Source: Lachnospiraceae bacterium | GTDB taxonomy: Bacteria; Bacillota; Clostridia; Lachnospirales; Lachnospiraceae | Length of the DNA stretch: 57,501 nucleotides | Assembly: GCA_014804245.1 (NCBI GenBank) | Contig: JAAVAE010000026.1 | Span: 1-57,501, forward strand | Direction of reading: 5' to 3' | In this document: piece after piece, positions 32,542 to 42,071 of the stretch | How positions within the stretch are numbered: position 1 is the stretch's first letter | Layout: each line of letters begins with the position of its first letter | Program-made: the position numbers and the translations under genes | The notes under the pieces: model-generated | The model's input: the letters and a program-made list of their open reading frames with translations, nothing else | Told to the model about the DNA's origin: nothing | Databases searched by the model: none

Positions 32542-33666
32542 ATGGATTTAATGGACTTGCGGGGGCAGCTGGATGAGATTGATGCCCAGATTGTGGATTT
32601 GTATGAGAAGAGAATGGATCTGTGCAGGCAGGTGGCGGAATATAAGATTGAAAATGGGAAAAAGGTGTTCGACAAGGCGAGGGAGGAGGAAAAACTCCGC
32701 AAGGTGAAATCATTGACCCATAATGAATTTAACAGCCATGGAATCGAAGAATTGTTCGAGCAAATTATGTCCATCAGCCGTAAACTCCAGTATCGTCTTT
32801 TGTCAGAACATGGAAGTATTGGAAAATTGCCTTTTATCGGAGTGGACAAGCTGGATATTGGAAAGGCAAGAGTCGTGTTTCAGGGAGCGGAAGGGGCTTA
32901 CTCTCAGGCGGCTATGGTACAGTATTTCGGAGAGCAGGTGAACAGCTTTCATGTAGATACGTTCAGGGACGCGATGATTGCCATAGATGAAGGAAGCGCT
33001 GATTTTGCGGTGCTCCCCATAGAAAATTCTACGGCGGGAGTTGTCAGTGAAATTTATGATCTGCTGGTGGAATTTGAAAATTATATTGTTGGGGAGCAGA
33101 TCATCAAGATAGAGCATTGCCTTATGGCAGTTCCGGGAACGAAAATGGAAGATATCAAAACCGTTTATTCTCATCCCCAGTCATTGATGCAGTCGGCGAG
33201 ATTTTTAAAAGATTATAACTGGCAGCAGATCAGCATGCAGAACAATGCCTTTGCAGCCCGGAAGGTTGCCCAGGATAAGGACAAGGAGAAGGCGGCAATC
33301 GCAAGCGCTTATGCGGCGGAACTTTATGGACTTGAGGTGCTAAAGAAGGGTGTAAACCAATCCAGTACAAACTCCACCCGGTTCATCATTGTAACGAATC
33401 AGAAGATTTTTCTTGAAAATGCCGGGAAAGTGAGCATTTGCTTTGAGGTTCCCCATGAGAGCGGTTCTCTGTACCACATGCTTTCTCATTTTATTTACAA
33501 TAATCTGAATATGAACAGAATTGAGAGCAGACCCATAGAAGGAAGGAACTGGGAATACCGTTTCTTTATTGATTTTGACGGCAACTTATCTGACAGTTCT
33601 GTAAAGAATGCGCTGAGGGGATTGCGTGAGGAAGCAAGAAACATGAAGATTCTGGGAAATTATTAA
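32542..33666 (+). CDS. pheA: Chorismate mutase/prephenate dehydratase (P-protein)
   Basis: 374 aa. The N-terminal AroQ chorismate mutase domain (residues 1 to about 90: LRGQLDEIDAQIVDLYEKRMDL) is fused to prephenate dehydratase (residues about 110-290: FQGAEGAYSQAAM, NSTAGVV, STNSTRFIIV). A C-terminal ACT domain with the ESRP phenylalanine-sensing motif (RIESRPIEG) follows. It converts chorismate to phenylpyruvate and should be feedback-inhibited by Phe. No leader peptide or T-box was found upstream. Confidence 0.95.
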   Translation: MDLMDLRGQLDEIDAQIVDLYEKRMDLCRQVAEYKIENGKKVFDKAREEEKLRKVKSLTHNEFNSHGIEELFEQIMSISRKLQYRLLSEHGSIGKLPFIGVDKLDIGKARVVFQGAEGAYSQAAMVQYFGEQVNSFHVDTFRDAMIAIDEGSADFAVLPIENSTAGVVSEIYDLLVEFENYIVGEQIIKIEHCLMAVPGTKMEDIKTVYSHPQSLMQSARFLKDYNWQQISMQNNAFAARKVAQDKDKEKAAIASAYAAELYGLEVLKKGVNQSSTNSTRFIIVTNQKIFLENAGKVSICFEVPHESGSLYHMLSHFIYNNLNMNRIESRPIEGRNWEYRFFIDFDGNLSDSSVKNALRGLREEARNMKILGNY

Positions 33667-33687
33667 CGGGGAGCGTAAAATCTTAAA

Positions 33688-34998
33688 ATGAGAGAACAGG
33701 AATTAATTGTATACAAAGATTTCCAAAAGGACGAGGGCAGGATTCTTTATGATATGGTCTGGCTCATGGAACACTATAAAGATACATATTATAATAGGGA
33801 GGATATGGCAGGGCTTTTGTATGAGTGCATCCACCGCCTGCTTGAGATGGCTGGGAACCATGGATTTTACGGTAATCTTTGGCACTGCTATTTATCAAAC
33901 CTTCTGGTAAACAATGAAAACAGCTACAGTAAGGCGTGTGAGATCAGGGGAGCGGTGGAAGGGACGATCAATCGGGCGGTGCTTCATGATATCGTTATCT
34001 TCAAAGAGTTTTTTGATTATGATTTTTCAGATATGGTAAGCACACTTTGTGTGGAAGGGTTTGACCTGATTACAGATTATGTGTGCAGTGACAGTGAAAG
34101 TAAAGTATATAACAGCCGCATCAGGGAGAGAATCTGTTCTCTGGCGGTTAAATTTACCAAAGACCATACGCCGGACGAAATGAAGGATACGCTCACGGAA
34201 TTTTATAAGGATTACGGCGTGGGGAAATTCGGACTTCACAAAGCGTTCCGCGTGGTACATGACACAGATGGTGTACAAATCGTTCCGATTCAGAATATTG
34301 CCCATGTGTACTTAAATGACCTGGTGGGATATGAGATTCCCAAGCAAAAACTGATTGAAAATACAGAAGCTTTTGTGGAGGGAAGAAAAGCCAATAACTG
34401 CCTGCTTTTTGGTGATGCGGGAACAGGGAAATCTTCCAGCATCAAAGGAATCGCCAACGAGTATTATGATAAAGGACTTCGTATCATAGAAGTGTACAAG
34501 CACCAGTTCCAGGATCTGAATGAGGTGATTACTCAGATCAAGAACAGAAATTACAAGTTTATCATATACATGGACGATTTGAGTTTTGAAGATTTTGAAA
34601 TTGAATATAAATATTTAAAGGCAGTGATAGAAGGAGGTCTGGAAAAGAAGCCGCAGAATGTGCTGATTTATGCAACCTCCAACAGGCGTCATCTGGTACG
34701 TGAAAAATTTTCAGATAAAGAAGACAGAAGAGATGACCTGCATGCGGGAGACACGGTTCAGGAAAAGCTTTCGCTGGTATCCAGGTTCGGCGTTACGATT
34801 TTCTTTGCAGCACCGGATAAAAAAGAGTTTCAGAATATCGTAAAGGTGCTGGCGGAGCGTTATCACGTTACCATGCCGGAAGAAGAACTTCTGCTTGAGG
34901 CGAATAAGTGGGAACTTTCCCACGGCGGACTTTCCGGAAGGTGTGCGCAGCAGTTCATTGATTATTTACTTGGAAAGAGGGGAGATTCATGTCAGTAA
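33688..34998 (+). CDS. DUF815-type AAA ATP-binding protein
   Basis: 436 aa. The Walker A is GDAGTGKSS near residue 250, and Walker B-like IIYMDDLSFED lies near 300. Conserved GLSGRCAQQFIDYL near the end is typical of DUF815. The N-terminal half is helical and of unknown role. It overlaps the start of the ppx-like gene by 10 bp, so it is tied to the polyphosphate operon. Function is not established. Confidence 0.85.
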   Translation: MREQELIVYKDFQKDEGRILYDMVWLMEHYKDTYYNREDMAGLLYECIHRLLEMAGNHGFYGNLWHCYLSNLLVNNENSYSKACEIRGAVEGTINRAVLHDIVIFKEFFDYDFSDMVSTLCVEGFDLITDYVCSDSESKVYNSRIRERICSLAVKFTKDHTPDEMKDTLTEFYKDYGVGKFGLHKAFRVVHDTDGVQIVPIQNIAHVYLNDLVGYEIPKQKLIENTEAFVEGRKANNCLLFGDAGTGKSSSIKGIANEYYDKGLRIIEVYKHQFQDLNEVITQIKNRNYKFIIYMDDLSFEDFEIEYKYLKAVIEGGLEKKPQNVLIYATSNRRHLVREKFSDKEDRRDDLHAGDTVQEKLSLVSRFGVTIFFAAPDKKEFQNIVKVLAERYHVTMPEEELLLEANKWELSHGGLSGRCAQQFIDYLLGKRGDSCQ

Positions 34999-36530
34999 AA
35001 ACTTTTGCAGCGATTGATGTCGGTTCCTATGAACTATCCATGAAAATTTTTGAAGTGTCGAAGACAAGGGGCATGAGGGAAATTGATCATATCAGGCACA
35101 GCATCGATATGGGCACGGAAACTTACAGCACCGGCAAGCTTTCTCATGACAGAGTGGATGAACTCTGCAGGGTGCTCCGCGAATATTCTGACATTATGAA
35201 GTCTTATCAAGTGGCAGATTACAAAGCTTATGGAACCAGCGCCATAAGAGAGTCCAAAAACAGGTCGATTCTGCTGGATCAGATTGAGCAGAGAACAGGA
35301 ATACAGATATCTGTCCTTAGTAATTCAGAACAGCGTTTTCTGGATTATAAGTCGATTGCTTTCCAGGGAGAAGGCTTTCAGAAAATCATTGAAAATGGGA
35401 CTGCAATTTTGGATATCGGGGGAGGAAGCATTCAGATTTCCCTGTTTGATAATGATACGCTGGTTTCTACGCAGAATATGAAGCTGGGGGTTTTGAGGCT
35501 TCAGGAGAATTTAAATCATTTAGATGCCAGCATCAGCCAATATGATCTGCTTATTGGAGAGATGGTGGCATCTCAGATGAATGTATACAAAAAACTTTAT
35601 CTGAAAGATCGGGAGATTAAGAACATTATTATAGTGGATGACTATATTTCTGCAATCGTAAAACGCAGAGAGAATGGCAGTACCATAAGAGGATTTGCAG
35701 ATAAAAAGACGCTGGATGATTATACACAGATCTGTCAGAGCAAGAGCCTGTCGGAACTGGCGAAAGCGCTTGATATGCCGGAGGAAAATATGCCGCTTTT
35801 CCTTATTTCCATGGCTCTTCTGCGGAACATTATGAACAGCATGGGAGCAGAACAGATCTGGGCTCCCGGTGTGACTTTGTGTGACGGTATTGCATATGAG
35901 TATGCGGAAAAGAACAAAGTCATAGCATCCGCTCACGATTTTGAGAAAGATATTATTGCCTGCGCCCAGAGTATCAGCAAGCGGTACAGAGGCAGTAAAA
36001 AGAGAAGCGAAACACTGGAGAGAATTGCACTCACGATTTTTGACAGTACGAGGAAGATACATGGACTGGGAAGAAGGGAGAGACTGCTTTTGCAGATTTC
36101 TACAATTCTTCATGACTGTGGAAAATATATCAGTCTGGTGAATCTGGGAGAGTGTTCCTATAGTATTATTATGGCAACGGAAATTATAGGGCTGTCTCAT
36201 CTGGAGAGGGAAATTGTGGCCAATGTAGTAAAATATAATCATCTGGAATTTGATTATTATGAAATCAGAGGAAGCTTAAGTTCTTTTGACAATGACGCTT
36301 ATTTAAGAATCGCAAAGCTGACAGCGATTCTACGTCTTGCCAATGGACTTGACAGAAGTCACAAGCAGAAATTTGGGAACATAAGAATTTCCTTAAGAGG
36401 GGATGAACTGGCGATTACAGTGGATACGAACGAGGATATTACACTGGAAAAAGGTCTTTTCGGCGCCAGGGCGGATTTCTTTAGGGAAGTGTATAATATA
36501 AGACCGGTAATCAAAAGAAAAAGAGTGTAA
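34989..36530 (+). CDS. Ppx/GppA phosphatase with C-terminal HD domain
   Basis: 513 aa. The N-terminal actin-like fold has AIDVGSYELSMKIFEVS near residue 6, GTSAIRESKN near 80, ILDIGGGSIQISLF near 145. The C-terminal part from about residue 320 resembles an HD domain (STILHDCGKYIS, YNHLEFDYYEIRG). Enzymes of this class hydrolyse polyphosphate or pppGpp. Location beside ppk suggests polyphosphate turnover. Confidence 0.9.
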   Translation: MSVKTFAAIDVGSYELSMKIFEVSKTRGMREIDHIRHSIDMGTETYSTGKLSHDRVDELCRVLREYSDIMKSYQVADYKAYGTSAIRESKNRSILLDQIEQRTGIQISVLSNSEQRFLDYKSIAFQGEGFQKIIENGTAILDIGGGSIQISLFDNDTLVSTQNMKLGVLRLQENLNHLDASISQYDLLIGEMVASQMNVYKKLYLKDREIKNIIIVDDYISAIVKRRENGSTIRGFADKKTLDDYTQICQSKSLSELAKALDMPEENMPLFLISMALLRNIMNSMGAEQIWAPGVTLCDGIAYEYAEKNKVIASAHDFEKDIIACAQSISKRYRGSKKRSETLERIALTIFDSTRKIHGLGRRERLLLQISTILHDCGKYISLVNLGECSYSIIMATEIIGLSHLEREIVANVVKYNHLEFDYYEIRGSLSSFDNDAYLRIAKLTAILRLANGLDRSHKQKFGNIRISLRGDELAITVDTNEDITLEKGLFGARADFFREVYNIRPVIKRKRV

Positions 36531-36560
36531 AGGATATTCATAAAAAATGGGAGGACCAGT

Positions 36561-38693
36561 ATGATGAGTAAATCCAGATATGATGATCCAGGCTTTTACA
36601 GCAACAGAGAGTTGAGCTGGATATTGTTTGATAAAAGAGTCTTAAGTGAGGCGAGGGATAAAAATAATCCGCTGTTTGAGCGGCTTAAATTCTTAAGTAT
36701 TACAGCTTCCAATTTGGATGAGTTTTTTATGGTCAGGGTGGCGACCCTAAAGGATATGGTAAATGCAGATTATACCAAGCCGGATATTGCCGGGATGACG
36801 CCGGCAGAGCAGCTTGCGGCGCTGAATCAGGTGACTCATGAACTGGTTGCCCAGCAGTATTCAACCTATAACAGGGCGATTATTCCCCAGTTGGCTGCTA
36901 ATGGATTAAGGGTCATAAGGCGTCATGAGGATCTGACAAAAGAAGAAGCAGCATTTGTGGATCAGTATTATGAAGGAAATGTTTATCCGGTACTGACTCC
37001 CATGGCGGTGGATTCCTCCCGTCCATTCCCACTGATTCGGAACAAGACGCTCAACATAGGTGCGCTGGTAAAAAAGAAGGAAGGAGACGGCAGCCTTGAG
37101 TTTGCTACCGTGCAGGTGCCGGGCGTGCTTTCAAGAATCGTGCAAATTCCTTCTGCCAAAGATGGAGAGACGGCAATCATTCTTTTAGAGGAAATCATAG
37201 AAAGAAACATACATAAACTGTTTCTTAACTATGATATCGTCTGCGCCTATCCATTCCGCATTATGAGGAATGCTGATTTGACAATAGAAGAGGATGAAGC
37301 GGAAGATCTGCTTCAGGAAATCGAAAGGCAGTTGAAAAAAAGGCAATGGGGGCAGGCGATTCGTCTGGAAGTGGAGGAAGGAATCGATGTCAGGCTGCTT
37401 GAAATCATAGAAAAGGAACTGCATGTGGCAAACGAAGATATATATAGGATCGATGGACCGCTGGACCTTACCTTTTTAATGAAAATGTATGGACTTCCCG
37501 GTTTCGACCATCTAAAAGAAAAAGCATATGCAGGTCCCCAGCCGGTGACAGATTTCCCGGCAGAATACGATATTTTTGAAAGAATCAGGGAAAAGGATAT
37601 CATGTTGTTCCACCCTTACGAGTCTTTTGATCCTGTAGTTGAATTTATCAGACAGGCAGCCAGGGATGCGGATGTGCTTGCCATCAAGCAGACCCTCTAT
37701 CGTGTCAGCGGTAATTCACCTATCATTGCCGCACTTGCCCAGGCAGCGGAAAATGGAAAGCAGGTTTCGGTGCTGGTTGAATTGAAAGCAAGGTTTGATG
37801 AGGAAAACAACATTGTATGGGCAAAAAAGCTTGAAAAAGCCGGATGCCATGTAATCTATGGATTGGTGGGATTAAAGACACACAGTAAGATTACGCTGGT
37901 GGTGAGAAGAGAAGAAGATGGCATAAGGAGATATGTGCATCTCGGAACAGGTAATTATAATGATGCAACTGCCAAGCTGTACACAGACATAGGGCTTTTT
38001 ACCTGCTCGCCATCTATCGGAGAAGATGCTACGGCGGTATTTAATATGCTTTCCGGCTATTCGGAGCCGCTTGGATGGAATAAGCTGTCACTGGCTCCTT
38101 TGTGGTTGAAAGACAGATTCCTGTTCTTGATCGGAAGGGAAAAAGAAAACGCCCTTGCGGGAAGAGGAGGACATATCATTGCCAAGATGAACAGTTTGTG
38201 CGATAAGGATGTGATAGAAGCACTTTACGAGGCGGCGGCGGCAGGCGTGAAGATTGAGCTGATTGTCAGGGGAATCTGTTGTCTTAAGACGGGGCTTCCG
38301 GGAATCGGTGATCGTATCAGCGTGCGTTCGATTGTGGGAAATTTTCTGGAGCACAGCCGTATTTTTTACTTTGAGAACAATGGAAAAGCAGAATATTATT
38401 GTGCAAGCGCTGACTGGATGCCCAGGAACTTAGAGCGGCGTGTGGAAATCATGTTTCCAGTAGACCAGCCTCAGCTGCAGAAAAGGCTGATGACGATACT
38501 GGATATGCAGCTTAAGGATACAGTAAAAGCCCATATATTGACGAAGAACGGCACCTATGAAAAAGTCGATAAGAGAGGAAAGGGATCATTTAATTCACAG
38601 CTGGAATTCTGTCGCATGGCAGTGGAAAATGCCAAGATGCAAAAGCAGCTGGTGAATAACAGAGTATTTATCCCGGAGACGCACCATGAATAA
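36561..38693 (+). CDS. ppk: Polyphosphate kinase 1
   Basis: 710 aa. The N-terminal segment is FYSNRELSWILFDKRVLSEA. The phospholipase-D-like catalytic core has the phosphoacceptor His in TLVVRREEDGIRRYVHLGTGNYN near residue 455. A second HSRIFYFEN motif near 590 and ADWMPRNLERRVEIMFPV follow. It makes long-chain polyphosphate from ATP. GGGAGG lies before the ATG. The end overlaps the maf start by 8 bp. Confidence 0.96.
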   Translation: MMSKSRYDDPGFYSNRELSWILFDKRVLSEARDKNNPLFERLKFLSITASNLDEFFMVRVATLKDMVNADYTKPDIAGMTPAEQLAALNQVTHELVAQQYSTYNRAIIPQLAANGLRVIRRHEDLTKEEAAFVDQYYEGNVYPVLTPMAVDSSRPFPLIRNKTLNIGALVKKKEGDGSLEFATVQVPGVLSRIVQIPSAKDGETAIILLEEIIERNIHKLFLNYDIVCAYPFRIMRNADLTIEEDEAEDLLQEIERQLKKRQWGQAIRLEVEEGIDVRLLEIIEKELHVANEDIYRIDGPLDLTFLMKMYGLPGFDHLKEKAYAGPQPVTDFPAEYDIFERIREKDIMLFHPYESFDPVVEFIRQAARDADVLAIKQTLYRVSGNSPIIAALAQAAENGKQVSVLVELKARFDEENNIVWAKKLEKAGCHVIYGLVGLKTHSKITLVVRREEDGIRRYVHLGTGNYNDATAKLYTDIGLFTCSPSIGEDATAVFNMLSGYSEPLGWNKLSLAPLWLKDRFLFLIGREKENALAGRGGHIIAKMNSLCDKDVIEALYEAAAAGVKIELIVRGICCLKTGLPGIGDRISVRSIVGNFLEHSRIFYFENNGKAEYYCASADWMPRNLERRVEIMFPVDQPQLQKRLMTILDMQLKDTVKAHILTKNGTYEKVDKRGKGSFNSQLEFCRMAVENAKMQKQLVNNRVFIPETHHE

Positions 38694-39291
38694 GATCATA
38701 CTTGCTTCCGCTTCACCCAGAAGGCGGGAGCTTCTAGAACAGATTGGGATGGAGTTTGAGGTCATTCCAAGTGATATAGAGGAAAAAGCGGTAAGCCATG
38801 TGCCCTGTGAAATGGTCATAGAGCTTTCGGAAGTGAAAGCTATGGACATTTTTGAAAAGCTTCCTTTGGAAAGAAGAGCTTCTGCCATTGTGGCAGGTGC
38901 AGATACTGTGGTAGCCTTTAAAGAACGGATTATGGGGAAGCCTTCTGACAGAAAGAATGCAGAAGAAATGCTGTCCCTTCTGCAGGGTAAGACCCATCAG
39001 GTCTACACAGGAGTAACGCTGGTCTGGCAGAAGGAAAAGGAAGAGCCGCCTTCAAAGATTTCTTTTTATGAGAAAACGGAGGTGAGTATGTATCCCATGA
39101 GCATGCAGGAAATCGGCAGATATGTGGATACAGGAGAACCTATGGATAAGGCTGGAGCCTATGGCATACAGGGGAAATGTGCCGCATTTATAAAGGAAAT
39201 CTGCGGAGACTATTATAATGTGGTGGGACTTCCAATCGGCAGACTATATCAGGAGATAAAGAAAATAAACGATGGGGAATGTAAGTCATGA
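38686..39291 (+). CDS. maf: Maf-family nucleotide pyrophosphatase
   Basis: 201 aa. The opening IILASASPRRRELLEQIGMEFEVIPSDIEEKA is the Maf signature. GADTVVAFKERIMGKP and YMDKAGAYGIQG-like (EPMDKAGAYGIQGKCA) complete the active site. It removes non-canonical nucleotides (dTTP/UTP or modified forms) from the pool. It is coupled to ppk upstream and to the HAD gene downstream (ATGA overlap). Confidence 0.93.
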   Translation: MNKIILASASPRRRELLEQIGMEFEVIPSDIEEKAVSHVPCEMVIELSEVKAMDIFEKLPLERRASAIVAGADTVVAFKERIMGKPSDRKNAEEMLSLLQGKTHQVYTGVTLVWQKEKEEPPSKISFYEKTEVSMYPMSMQEIGRYVDTGEPMDKAGAYGIQGKCAAFIKEICGDYYNVVGLPIGRLYQEIKKINDGECKS

Positions 39292-40085
39292 TTAAACTGA
39301 TTGCATCAGATATAGATGGAACATTGATTCAGGATTCCACTCCGGATCTGTATCCGGAGATGGTGGAAACAATCAGGAAACTGAAAGAAAAAGGCATTTT
39401 GTTTTGTGCCGCCAGCGGCAGGCAGTACGCCAGCATTAAAAATGTTTTCCGTGATGTGGCGGATGATATTGCTTATATTGCGGAGAACGGTGCACACATC
39501 CGTTATAAGCATAAGAACATTTCTGTGACTCCCATGAAACAGGAGCATATTGAAGGAATTATGGAAATGCTGCGTCCCTATTATGGAGAATGCGAGGTAA
39601 ATATCTCCACGGCAAATGGCAGTCTTGTTGAAAGCAGGAATCAGGATTTTATCGATCTGCTTACTTATGGATATCATAATGAATTCAGACGGGTTGAAGA
39701 TGTACTGAAAGAAAAAGAGGAAATCATTAAGATTGCCGTTTACCGCAAGGGAAGCATTCGTGATTTGGGAGAAAATCTTTTTATTCCATCATGGGATAAA
39801 AAAGTCAAAGCATGCATGGCGGGCGAGGAATGGGTCGATTTCATGGATCAGTCGGTTGATAAGGGAAATGGACTTAAAATTTTGGAGGCATACCTAGGGG
39901 TTATGAAGGAAGAGACGATGGCATTTGGAGACAATGATAATGACATCGGAATGATGCTTGCAGCGGGAGAGAGTTATGCAGTGGACACGGCAACGGAAGG
40001 TGTGAAGAAAGCGGCGGGGCAGATTTGTCCCGGGTGGAGAGAAAAAGGGGTTTATCAGGTGATAAATACAAAATTTTTTTCGTAG
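39288..40085 (+). CDS. Cof-type HAD hydrolase
   Basis: 265 aa. Motif I is ASDIDGTLI near residue 6, motif II CAASGRQ near 38, the Lys in KGNGLKILEAYLG near 199 and motif IV GDNDNDIGM near 218. It is a cytosolic phosphatase of the Cof/YbiV group for sugar phosphates or flavin. Start overlaps the maf stop. Confidence 0.9.
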   Translation: MIKLIASDIDGTLIQDSTPDLYPEMVETIRKLKEKGILFCAASGRQYASIKNVFRDVADDIAYIAENGAHIRYKHKNISVTPMKQEHIEGIMEMLRPYYGECEVNISTANGSLVESRNQDFIDLLTYGYHNEFRRVEDVLKEKEEIIKIAVYRKGSIRDLGENLFIPSWDKKVKACMAGEEWVDFMDQSVDKGNGLKILEAYLGVMKEETMAFGDNDNDIGMMLAAGESYAVDTATEGVKKAAGQICPGWREKGVYQVINTKFFS

Positions 40086-40156
40086 GTATTGACTTAATAT
40101 GAGGAAATACAGCATAATAATAGTACCAATTAGATTTTGTCAAAGGAGAATGGGGT

Positions 40157-40423
40157 ATGCATGAATTTGATGATGCGGTATTGCAGTGCTTTTTAGACAA
40201 TCAGGGGCAGTTGTTCCCGGAGGAAGATGTGGCTTCCAATCTGGAGGAGGCGGAGTCCTTTCTTGAGGAATGTCTGGCGGTAGTAGTGAACTCTATTGAG
40301 GAAGTGTGGGATTTCTTTGAGGAGGAAGGCATTGATGTGGATGGTGCCAGAGGAGAAGAAATTCTTGAGGCTGACGAGGTTTTTGACATTGGAGACGGAA
40401 GATATCTGATTGTCGAAGGATAG
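40157..40423 (+). CDS. Small acidic protein of unknown function
   Basis: 88 aa, very acidic (many Glu and Asp) and free of membrane helices. The recognisable pattern is FDDAVLQCFLDNQGQLF at the start and ADEVFDIGDGRYLIVEG at the end. Homologues are sometimes labelled glyoxalase, which nothing in this sequence supports. AAAGGAG precedes the ATG. It is followed by a strong terminator that closes the core block before the EPS switch. Confidence 0.65.
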   Translation: MHEFDDAVLQCFLDNQGQLFPEEDVASNLEEAESFLEECLAVVVNSIEEVWDFFEEEGIDVDGARGEEILEADEVFDIGDGRYLIVEG

Positions 40424-40460
40424 GGTTAAAAGGTCAATTGAATCATGAAGAAAATTTTTA

Positions 40461-40508
40461 AAAAGCCTTCAAGGCAGTAACGGGATTGCTGCTATGAAGG
40501 CTTTTTTA
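40461..40508. terminator. Bidirectional terminator to the left of the invertible segment
   Basis: AAAAGCCTTCA (40461-40471) pairs with TGAAGGCTTTT (40495-40505), with an inner stem GCAGTAA/TTGCTGC. T-runs follow on the plus strand and, read the other way, on the minus strand. It would also stop leftward transcripts leaving the switch region. Confidence 0.8.
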
Positions 40509-40514
40509 TTTTAT

Positions 40515-40543
40515 TTTTCATTGAATTTCTAGATTTACGAAAA
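40515..40543 (+). other. Left recombination core site 1
   Basis: Arm ATTTACGAAAA (40533-40543), spacer TTTCTAG (40526-40532) and a weaker left arm TTTTCATTGAA (40515-40525). The spacer and adjoining arm are the inverse of the site at 42072-42100. It is read here as a crossover core for the tyrosine recombinase. Confidence 0.65.
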
Positions 40544-40565
40544 ACAGTATAAAAAACAGAGAGTT

Positions 40566-40594
40566 ACTTCATAGAATTTCTAGATTCACGAAAA
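40566..40594 (+). other. Left recombination core site 2
   Basis: A second copy in direct orientation, 51 bp after the first: spacer TTTCTAG (40577-40583), right arm ATTCACGAAAA (40584-40594), left arm ACTTCATAGAA (40566-40576). The left arms of the two copies share TTCAT-N-GAA. Confidence 0.65.
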
Positions 40595-40647
40595 GAAACA
40601 AAAAAAGTAGTAAATGCGTGAACTATGTAGCAAAAATCACTATATGA

Positions 40648-40676
40648 ACTATATTACAATTTTGGAAAAGAGTCAA
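40648..40676 (-). promoter_or_regulatory. Outward-facing promoter inside the invertible segment
   Basis: Minus strand TTGACT (40676-40671), exactly 17 bp, TATAGT (40653-40648). It points left, away from the recombinase and the EPS genes, and in this orientation its transcript runs into the terminator at 40461-40508. After inversion it would face the EPS operon. Confidence 0.7.
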
Positions 40677-40760
40677 GTGTGTATTTGAAATTATACATGA
40701 AAGAAATAAAGTGAGTAAAACTTATGAAATAAGAACCATAAAACAGAAAAATTGGTATAT

Positions 40761-40789
40761 TTGTTTATAACTATTGTTCGTATTTTAAT
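40761..40789 (+). promoter_or_regulatory. Possible promoter of the recombinase gene
   Basis: TTGTTT (40761-40766), 17 bp, TTTAAT (40784-40789). It is a weak match, about 45 bp before the ATG. Confidence 0.4.
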
Positions 40790-40833
40790 TTTTTAACCGT
40801 CAAATAACTGGTCATGAAGAAAGGAGTTTACAA

Positions 40834-41979
40834 ATGCCAAAGAGAGGAATCAATATTTACAAACGAAAGGATGGGCGCTGGGAGGGGCGTATTAAAAAAG
40901 AGGATGCAGAATATGCTGTAGGATGTGCTTCCCGAAAGTACATTTCCGTATATGGAAAGACTTATACTGAAGTGAAAAGTAAAATGGAAAAAATGAAAAG
41001 AAGTAGAAAAGTGGGAGGAAAAAACCGTCACACATTGGAGGAAACAATGAATATCTGGCTTAAGGAGCGGAGTTCAAGATGGAAACAGACAACTTATGCG
41101 ACCTATTGCCAGATGGCAAACAAATATATTATCCCACTGCTGGGCAATGTCCAAATAGACTGTGTAGACGAACAGATGATAGAACAGTTTCTTTCAGAAA
41201 TTGATAAGGCCAAGCATGGAAGTCCTCTTTCGGATTCCTATCTGCGGAATATATGTGCCGTCATGCTTCGGGCGATGAGCTATGTAAGGAAGAAATATCA
41301 TTATGATATGGACATTCCTGAGAACCTGATTACGCCTGTCAGACAGTCCCAGATTATACTTCCAAAGAAGCAGGATATGGCGGTTTTGGAGAAATACTTG
41401 TTGGAAAATTCTGAAAATGATACCTGTCTTGGCATACTTACGGCTTTTTATACAGGAATTCGAATCGGAGAGGTATGCGCGCTCACATGGGATGATGTCA
41501 ATCTAAGCGACGAGGTGATTTATGTCCGTAAAAATTTACAAAGAGTAAAATCCGATGACACAAAAGATGGTAATACCCAGATTTTGATCCAGACGCCCAA
41601 AACCTCCACTTCATTCAGGATTATCCCAATTCCGCCCATCCTTCTTTGCCATTTGAAAGAACATAAGAAAGGAGATGGGCAGTACATCATCAAAGGAAAG
41701 AAAAAACCGTGGACAGAGCCAAGGACGCTGCAATATCGTTTTGCGCAGATTTTGCAGAAATGCCGCATTGATAATTTCAATTTTCATATGCTGAGGCATG
41801 CCTTTGCGACTCAATGTGTAGAACAGGGCTTTGATGTCAAGAGCTTGAGTGAAATTTTAGGGCACAGCAGTATACAAGTCACGCTTAATTTGTATGTCCA
41901 CTCTAATATGCAGCGAAAAAAACAACTTATGGAAAAGTTTGATATATCTATATATCAGAGTTATATCTCTGTAGTATAG
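40834..41979 (+). CDS. Tn916-type tyrosine recombinase (probable DNA invertase)
   Basis: 381 aa. The N-terminal MPKRGINIYKRKDGRWEGRI segment matches the arm-binding domain of Tn916-like integrases. The core-binding domain spans about residues 65-160. The catalytic residues are Arg in GIRIGEVCALTW near 212, Lys in an FRIIPIP strand region near 260, HMLRHAFATQ near 316 (His-x-x-Arg), GHSSIQVT near 345 and the nucleophile Tyr in LNLYVHS near 354. No excisionase or other transfer gene accompanies it. Core-like sites flank the gene in inverted orientation, so inversion rather than integration is the likely job. AAAGGAG precedes the ATG. Confidence 0.9.
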   Translation: MPKRGINIYKRKDGRWEGRIKKEDAEYAVGCASRKYISVYGKTYTEVKSKMEKMKRSRKVGGKNRHTLEETMNIWLKERSSRWKQTTYATYCQMANKYIIPLLGNVQIDCVDEQMIEQFLSEIDKAKHGSPLSDSYLRNICAVMLRAMSYVRKKYHYDMDIPENLITPVRQSQIILPKKQDMAVLEKYLLENSENDTCLGILTAFYTGIRIGEVCALTWDDVNLSDEVIYVRKNLQRVKSDDTKDGNTQILIQTPKTSTSFRIIPIPPILLCHLKEHKKGDGQYIIKGKKKPWTEPRTLQYRFAQILQKCRIDNFNFHMLRHAFATQCVEQGFDVKSLSEILGHSSIQVTLNLYVHSNMQRKKQLMEKFDISIYQSYISVV

Positions 41980-42007
41980 AATTTTAATACCCGTCAATAT
42001 TACCGTC

Positions 42008-42040
42008 AGCAGGGCAAATATTTTGTCCTGCTTTTCTTAT
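42008..42040 (+). terminator. Terminator after the recombinase gene
   Basis: AGCAGG-G-CAAA pairs with TTTG-T-CCTGCT (42008-42032, one G-T pair) around TAT, then TTTCTT. It lies inside the bracket of inverted sites, so it isolates the EPS operon from recombinase transcripts in this orientation and would be moved away by inversion. Confidence 0.85.
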
Positions 42041-42071
42041 TTTATCAGCCTTATGCTTTGTGATAGATAGC

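Noticed and set aside
35520-36242. 240-codon antisense ORF within the ppx-like gene
   Set aside because: A shadow of a well-supported enzyme gene; composition is not protein-like.
40157-40423. Glyoxalase label for the small acidic protein
   Set aside because: No metal ligands or glyoxalase fold pattern is visible in 88 residues.
40834-41979. Recombinase as the integrase of an integrated conjugative element or prophage
   Set aside because: No excisionase, relaxase or phage genes adjoin it, and the sites flank the gene itself in inverted orientation.
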